DNA from: Spirochaetota bacterium
Lineage (GTDB): Bacteria > Spirochaetota > Brachyspiria > Brachyspirales > JACRPF01
Length of the DNA: 64,000 nt
Reading direction: 5' to 3'
Assembly (NCBI GenBank): GCA_038043445.1
Contig: JBBTBY010000007.1
Location: 33,570 to 97,569 of the forward strand
Position numbers and translations under genes: made by a program. Shown piece by piece: positions 59,629 through 64,000 of this stretch (positions within the stretch are counted from its first letter, which is position 1; every line of letters starts with the position of its first letter). The notes beneath the pieces are model-generated. The model made no database searches, had not been told where the DNA came from, and saw only the letters and a program-made list of their open reading frames with translations.

Positions 59629-62600
59629 ATGTCACGAGTGATCATCCTCCTCATAACAATTGCGGCATCACTTTCGGCAGAGCGTATTGTGTACTTTGGC
59701 TTAGATGAGCAACGTGGCGAATCCGTTGTCAGTGACACTATCACCGGAGCGATTAAAAACGCCCAGTGGGTTACGGGAAAGAAAAATGGAGCGCTTTCGT
59801 TCAATGGTATCGATGCGCATGTGGCACTATTACTGCCGCGCGAATATGTATCGATTACCATGGCCGCATGGGTTAAGCCCGTCTCCGTTCCGACGAAATT
59901 ACCCATGAGCGCTGTTGGGCGACCCGGGTTCCATCAGGCGCTTGAGTACTGGCCGAATAAAAAATTTGCCTTCAGTGTCTTCGATAAGGATAATAAACAA
60001 TATGTGCTCTATTCCGATGAGTATGAGCCGAATGAATGGCATCACCTTGCCGGCACCTATGATGAGGCAACACGCACCGCATGTTTTTACATTGACGGCG
60101 CACTGGGGGGAACAAAGACACTCCCCACTGCAATGCGTGTGTACCCGAAGAATTTTTACATTGGTTGTGGAAATGCGGCAAGTAAAAGCTATGCATATTA
60201 TTTTCACGGCATCGTTGATGAGATAGAAGTGCACGATAGTGCGTTGAGCACGGATAGCATTCGCGGACTGTATACCGCAACGGGAGGAAGCAGCACTGTT
60301 TCATCATCAGCCGACATGAGTACCGGCATTGTCGGGCACTGGAAATTCGATGAGCTCGTAGGCGGTGTGGCGAAGGATGAATCGAGGTTCGGCCATGACG
60401 GACCGATATCGAGTACGTCAATACGGGTTCAGGGAAAATCGGGGGGCGCACTTTCATTCAACGGTTCGAACGCACTGGTATATACAAAAATCAAACCGAA
60501 ACTTACCAGCTATACTTTCTCCGCCTGGGCAAAGCCGGCGCTGCATATGAAGCACGGTTCGATCTGCGGACGACCGGGATTTCATAATGATATTGGCTAT
60601 AACAAGGAGAAGCGATTTTATTTTGAAACATTCAACACGGCAAATCAGGGTTTTGCCGTTTCATCACCGAATCAGTATGAGCCGGGGGAATGGCATCATG
60701 TAGGCGGTGTGTTCGATGCATCGGCAAAAAAGATAGCGCTCTATGTCGACGGGGAGAAGGTGGGGGAAAAACCGTTTGTCGGGGATGAGTTTCGCTACGG
60801 GGATGAAATCATGATCGCTGCAGCGAATCCTGCCAGTTACGCGTATGGCTATTGGTACACCGGTGTGATCGATGAGGTGATCATCTATTCGCGGGCATTG
60901 ACAAAAGACGATATTACAGCGCTCTATCAAAAGCATAAGGAATCGATCGGTCCTGCACACGAAACGCATTACGGGTTTGTGGGGAAGGCAAATCAACCGG
61001 CTTGGTTTGAGCGCCCCATTGAAGTGGTGCCGCCGGTTACTCCGGCGCTGATCGCACAGGTGGAGCGGATGACACCGGTAAGCGCACGAATTGGACAGCT
61101 CGCGAACGGATTGCCAACGCTTGAATTAAATGGCAAGACTGCCCCCTTTATGGGCGGGGATGTGTGGGACACTCAGCCGTTTGAGTATATGCATCTTGGC
61201 TCCTATTTCGAGTCTGGCATGCAGATTATCAATCTGATGGTTAATTGTGCCCGCAACACGCCAAAACTTAACGGTTCTGTCAATCCTGATAAGTTGATGA
61301 TGCCCTATTGGATAGGAAAACAGACCTACGATCCTTCATCGCTTGAAAAATATCTCTGGCGGCCATTGCAATCGAATCCACATGCAAAAATCCTCTTCTG
61401 GCTTCGCATTGACACCTACCCCGAATGGCCCGACGAAAACCCCGATGAATGCATGATGAACGGCAATGGCGAGTACGCGGTAGGGGGGTCTCACTTTGAA
61501 CGGTATCAAAAGGCCTTCCCCAAATGGGAGCGCAATAAATTCGATCGTGCCGTGTGGTCGTTTCACTCAAAGGTATTCCGTGACGATGTATCACACATGC
61601 TTTCCAATTTTATCCGCGATGTCAATCGCCTGCTTCCCGGAAAAGCCGTGATGGGGTATCTTATCGGGGGCGGTGTGGATGCGCAGCTCTATCATTGGAA
61701 TGCACCCAATGGACTTCTCACAAAACCGGAATTCTGGGGTGATTATAGTCCTGCCGCACGCAATGCCTGGCAGGCGTGGCTCAAAAAACGATACGGCACA
61801 AAAGAAATGCTCGCATCCGCATGGGGGGTATCTGCCGATGGGCTCTCCCTTGAACCGCCGGCAGCGGGCGATTTGCAATCAGAGAAGTTCTTTCACAATC
61901 CATTGACCGAGCGCCGCGTAATGGATTGGAAGCGATTTATCTCCGACGGGCGCTATGAAACTATCGCGCAATTCGCACAGGTGATAAAAAGTGCTTCCCC
62001 GCGTCCGACGATTGTGGGCATCTGCTCCGGGGACAGCGGCGGAAGACGCGATCTTACCACCATGGAAGAATTTCTTCGTGATAAAAATATCGATTTCTTT
62101 CTCCATCAAATTGCCTACAGTCAGCGAATCCCCCCCAATTACGGCGGCATCAATGCACATCTTGCTTCAATAGCCCGCAATGGAAAAATGTTCGTCGCCG
62201 ACTGGGATTTCCCCACCTATCTGCAAAAGCCATCAACGCCAAGAACCATTGGGGCGGGAATACATCATGATTCAACCTTGCAGGGATGGGCAAAGGACAT
62301 GGACACACTTCGTGCGATGTATCGTCGTGATTATGCATACCTCTGGACAGCAAATGCCGGAGCATTGTGGGATCATGTATTCGGTGAACCACATGCCTAC
62401 GCAGCGCCGGAAATAATAAAGGAAATGAAATTCCTCGTTGATACATCAAGATCTATTCGTATACCATCACCGAATTCCCCCATCGCCGACCTCGCCGTCA
62501 TCTTTGATGAAAAATCGGTTGACTTCCTTAACATGGGCATTGCACGGGCACATTGGGATTGGGTACGCGGGCAACAAAATGAATTAAACGCATCCGGTGT

Positions 62601-63798
62601 CCCCTATGGGGTGTATTACGCAGCCGACCTCAGGGAGGGAAAAGTTCCACCGGTAAAAATGTATCTTTTTCAGAATCTCATGAACATCGACGAAAAGACC
62701 GCATCGGCGATTGAAAGGCTGAAAAAAGGGGGGGCAACGCTGATATTTCTCCGTGATAATGGGTATCAGCAGGCGCTCACTTCTACCGATACACTTTCAA
62801 GAATCATGGGCATCGATGTGAAAATGATCGCCGATGCGAAAGCGCCTTCATGTACGGTGAACGAAAATCATCCCCTCATCATGTGGGGGAACACCGAGGA
62901 CTCCGATGATCATTCAATACGCTGGCCGGAGCAGTGCACCGTGTTCGGACCATTCACGAAAAATGATATTCCCTCATCCACGGACATTGCTTTAATTCCT
63001 GATTCGCTAACGATTGGGGGTGCCACGAAGCAGGGGATTACTGCCGTATGCAAGGGGGCGCCAATAGATCTTCAGCGTGTGCTCGGCGGCGCACTTGCTT
63101 CAGAGCGCTCAGCCCTTGTCTATTTTGAAGTGGAAAGCACTATTGATCAGAATGTATATTTTGGTGCCGGTGCCGATTGGTGGATGCAGTGGTGGGTGAA
63201 TGGCGAAGCGGCGTTTGATACCCTTGATAAGGGGAACGGCAAAACAGATTATTCGGTAAAGAATTATCAATTCAAGGTTCGCCTTAAGAAGGGTAAAAAC
63301 ATTGCACTCGCTCGGGTATTGAGCGGGACGGCGGGCTTTTTACTCGCGGCGGGCGGGCCTCAAGAGATTCACGCCCCGACTCGTTTTTCAGCCGTACGTG
63401 AAAAGATCAACGCCGAAGAATATACCCTTACTGTTGTCGACCCAAAGGCCACAATACTATCCTCATATGCCGAAAGCCCCCATGCCGGATTTGCCCTCAA
63501 GAATAACGCTTCCTACACTACCCTTTTCGTTGGCACGCGTGTGCTTTCGAGAAATCTTATTTCGTCGATTGCCAAGCAAGCAAATGCCTGGCGATTAACG
63601 GATCCTGAAATAGCGGTATCGGCCGCCTGCGAGGATATCATCATGATTCATCCATTATCCGCGGGGGAGATCACCATTCGTTTGAAAAAGAAGGCATCGC
63701 TTGTTGAGTGTGAGCCGGGAAAACGGACGAGTGCTTCGGCACTGACGCATACCATGGATTTGCCCGTCGGGGGCACCTATTTGTTCATGCTTCGGTAG
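59629..63798 (+). CDS. Giant secreted protein: two LamG domains and a GH42-like barrel
   Basis: 1389 residues from ATG 59629; a reading from 59566 would begin inside the promoter. Signal peptide (MSRVIILLITIAASLSA). Two tandem LamG domains (about 20-215 and 225-440) share EPNEWHHLAGTYD/EPGEWHHVGGVFD and IVDEIEVHDSAL/VIDEVIIYSRAL. The barrel region (about 495-900) resembles beta-galactosidase-like GH42 proteins (FWLRIDTYPEWPDENPDE, DYSPAARNAWQAWLKKRYGT), followed by a Rossmann-like domain (about 920-1060) and C-terminal beta domains. Where GH42 enzymes carry Asn-Glu, this protein reads GYLIGGGVDAQ, so the usual acid/base is not seen. Activity is uncertain. Confidence 0.75.
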   Translation: MSRVIILLITIAASLSAERIVYFGLDEQRGESVVSDTITGAIKNAQWVTGKKNGALSFNGIDAHVALLLPREYVSITMAAWVKPVSVPTKLPMSAVGRPGFHQALEYWPNKKFAFSVFDKDNKQYVLYSDEYEPNEWHHLAGTYDEATRTACFYIDGALGGTKTLPTAMRVYPKNFYIGCGNAASKSYAYYFHGIVDEIEVHDSALSTDSIRGLYTATGGSSTVSSSADMSTGIVGHWKFDELVGGVAKDESRFGHDGPISSTSIRVQGKSGGALSFNGSNALVYTKIKPKLTSYTFSAWAKPALHMKHGSICGRPGFHNDIGYNKEKRFYFETFNTANQGFAVSSPNQYEPGEWHHVGGVFDASAKKIALYVDGEKVGEKPFVGDEFRYGDEIMIAAANPASYAYGYWYTGVIDEVIIYSRALTKDDITALYQKHKESIGPAHETHYGFVGKANQPAWFERPIEVVPPVTPALIAQVERMTPVSARIGQLANGLPTLELNGKTAPFMGGDVWDTQPFEYMHLGSYFESGMQIINLMVNCARNTPKLNGSVNPDKLMMPYWIGKQTYDPSSLEKYLWRPLQSNPHAKILFWLRIDTYPEWPDENPDECMMNGNGEYAVGGSHFERYQKAFPKWERNKFDRAVWSFHSKVFRDDVSHMLSNFIRDVNRLLPGKAVMGYLIGGGVDAQLYHWNAPNGLLTKPEFWGDYSPAARNAWQAWLKKRYGTKEMLASAWGVSADGLSLEPPAAGDLQSEKFFHNPLTERRVMDWKRFISDGRYETIAQFAQVIKSASPRPTIVGICSGDSGGRRDLTTMEEFLRDKNIDFFLHQIAYSQRIPPNYGGINAHLASIARNGKMFVADWDFPTYLQKPSTPRTIGAGIHHDSTLQGWAKDMDTLRAMYRRDYAYLWTANAGALWDHVFGEPHAYAAPEIIKEMKFLVDTSRSIRIPSPNSPIADLAVIFDEKSVDFLNMGIARAHWDWVRGQQNELNASGVPYGVYYAADLREGKVPPVKMYLFQNLMNIDEKTASAIERLKKGGATLIFLRDNGYQQALTSTDTLSRIMGIDVKMIADAKAPSCTVNENHPLIMWGNTEDSDDHSIRWPEQCTVFGPFTKNDIPSSTDIALIPDSLTIGGATKQGITAVCKGAPIDLQRVLGGALASERSALVYFEVESTIDQNVYFGAGADWWMQWWVNGEAAFDTLDKGNGKTDYSVKNYQFKVRLKKGKNIALARVLSGTAGFLLAAGGPQEIHAPTRFSAVREKINAEEYTLTVVDPKATILSSYAESPHAGFALKNNASYTTLFVGTRVLSRNLISSIAKQANAWRLTDPEIAVSAACEDIIMIHPLSAGEITIRLKKKASLVECEPGKRTSASALTHTMDLPVGGTYLFMLR

Positions 63799-63803
63799 CG
63801 TAA

Positions 63804-64000
63804 CTACCGATCATCGGTACGAAACGGGGAGGCGGGAATGCCGGTAACAGCGGCAAGCATGCAGAACGTGAGCGCCGCTGTCCAGTGATAATCGCGTATG
63901 CTGTCCATCTTCTTCCTTATGTCATACACGGATGTGGTCGGGCCCTTTCTGTCACAGCGCATCGTCGGTACGCCATCCTTTGCATCGTAGAACTCAAAGG
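63804..64000 (-). CDS. C-terminal end of an unidentified protein (cut by window edge)
   Basis: The minus strand is open for 65 codons from the window edge to a TAG at 63804-63806. It reads EFYDAKDGVPTMRCDRKG, then DYHWTAALTFCMLAAVTGIP near the end. The DYHWTAA segment resembles C-termini of six-hairpin glycosidases, but this is too short to name. It converges with the LamG glycosidase gene, with a small CGGTAG/CTACCG hairpin (63793-63809) between them. Confidence 0.55.
   Translation of the reverse strand, partial: FEFYDAKDGVPTMRCDRKGPTTSVYDIRKKMDSIRDYHWTAALTFCMLAAVTGIPASPFRTDDR

Noticed and set aside
1..64000. Insertion sequences, prophage, rRNA operons, tmRNA, RNase P RNA and riboswitches
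   Set aside because: I looked for transposase, integrase and phage structural motifs and for the conserved cores of these RNAs and found none. A covariance-model search would be needed to exclude small RNAs in 54067-54639 and 35808-36224.

Overview
The window comes from the chromosome of a free-living or environmental spirochaete with a double membrane that contains lipopolysaccharide. The main evidence is a full-length FlaA flagellar sheath protein (8020-8937), a large FapA/DUF342 protein (28275-30575), an ispE-spoVG pair, RNase J, and a fabZ-lpxA-lpxB block. Lipid A genes are present in Leptospira-like and many environmental spirochaetes but absent from Borrelia and Treponema. GC content is moderately high and promoters follow a clear TTGACA-17-TAnAnT pattern. 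This placement is inferred from gene content and not from a tree.

Left part (1-23.6 kb): genes are mostly on the minus strand. They include the 5' two thirds of acnB, an HD-GYP response regulator, a five-gene mlaE-mlaF-mlaD-recG-lepB operon whose MlaF ATPase is degenerate at every catalytic motif, flaA, an AraC/PocR regulator with an amidase, tRNA-Asp with rpsT-HU-coaD, a nested-palindrome element that runs into the 3' end of lpxB, the fabZ-lpxA-lpxB lipid A operon, a GH20-type secreted hydrolase coupled to a GntR/LacI hybrid regulator, and two glycosyltransferases behind an iron-type alcohol dehydrogenase.

Centre (23.6-40 kb): this looks origin-proximal. It holds tRNA-Lys, tRNA-Glu, rsmG-parA-parB, two perfect parS palindromes bracketing one AraC gene, a tonB-like/fapA pair, an outer-membrane barrel protein, an unusual sigma factor with a soluble zinc-finger anti-sigma partner, rnj, and a roughly 400-base AT-rich gap with three GATATCAACA copies. 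That gap is proposed as an oriC candidate. Coding strand is mainly minus to its left and more often plus to its right.

Right part (40-64 kb): accessory metabolism. A minus-strand sqr-tusE-dsrE sulfur cluster diverges from argC. A sugar-catabolic locus follows, with a sulfatase, class II aldolase, FucI-type isomerase and FGGY kinase, two AraC regulators and a uroporphyrinogen-decarboxylase-like protein; together these could desulfate, isomerise, phosphorylate and cleave a deoxy-sugar such as L-fucose. After a TPR protein come two giant secreted glycosidase-like genes. The first (54640-58845) appears to be a mosaic of a host-like LamG head and a body of different composition, flanked by a 23-base near-repeat matching the end of a decayed nucleotidyltransferase toxin-like gene.
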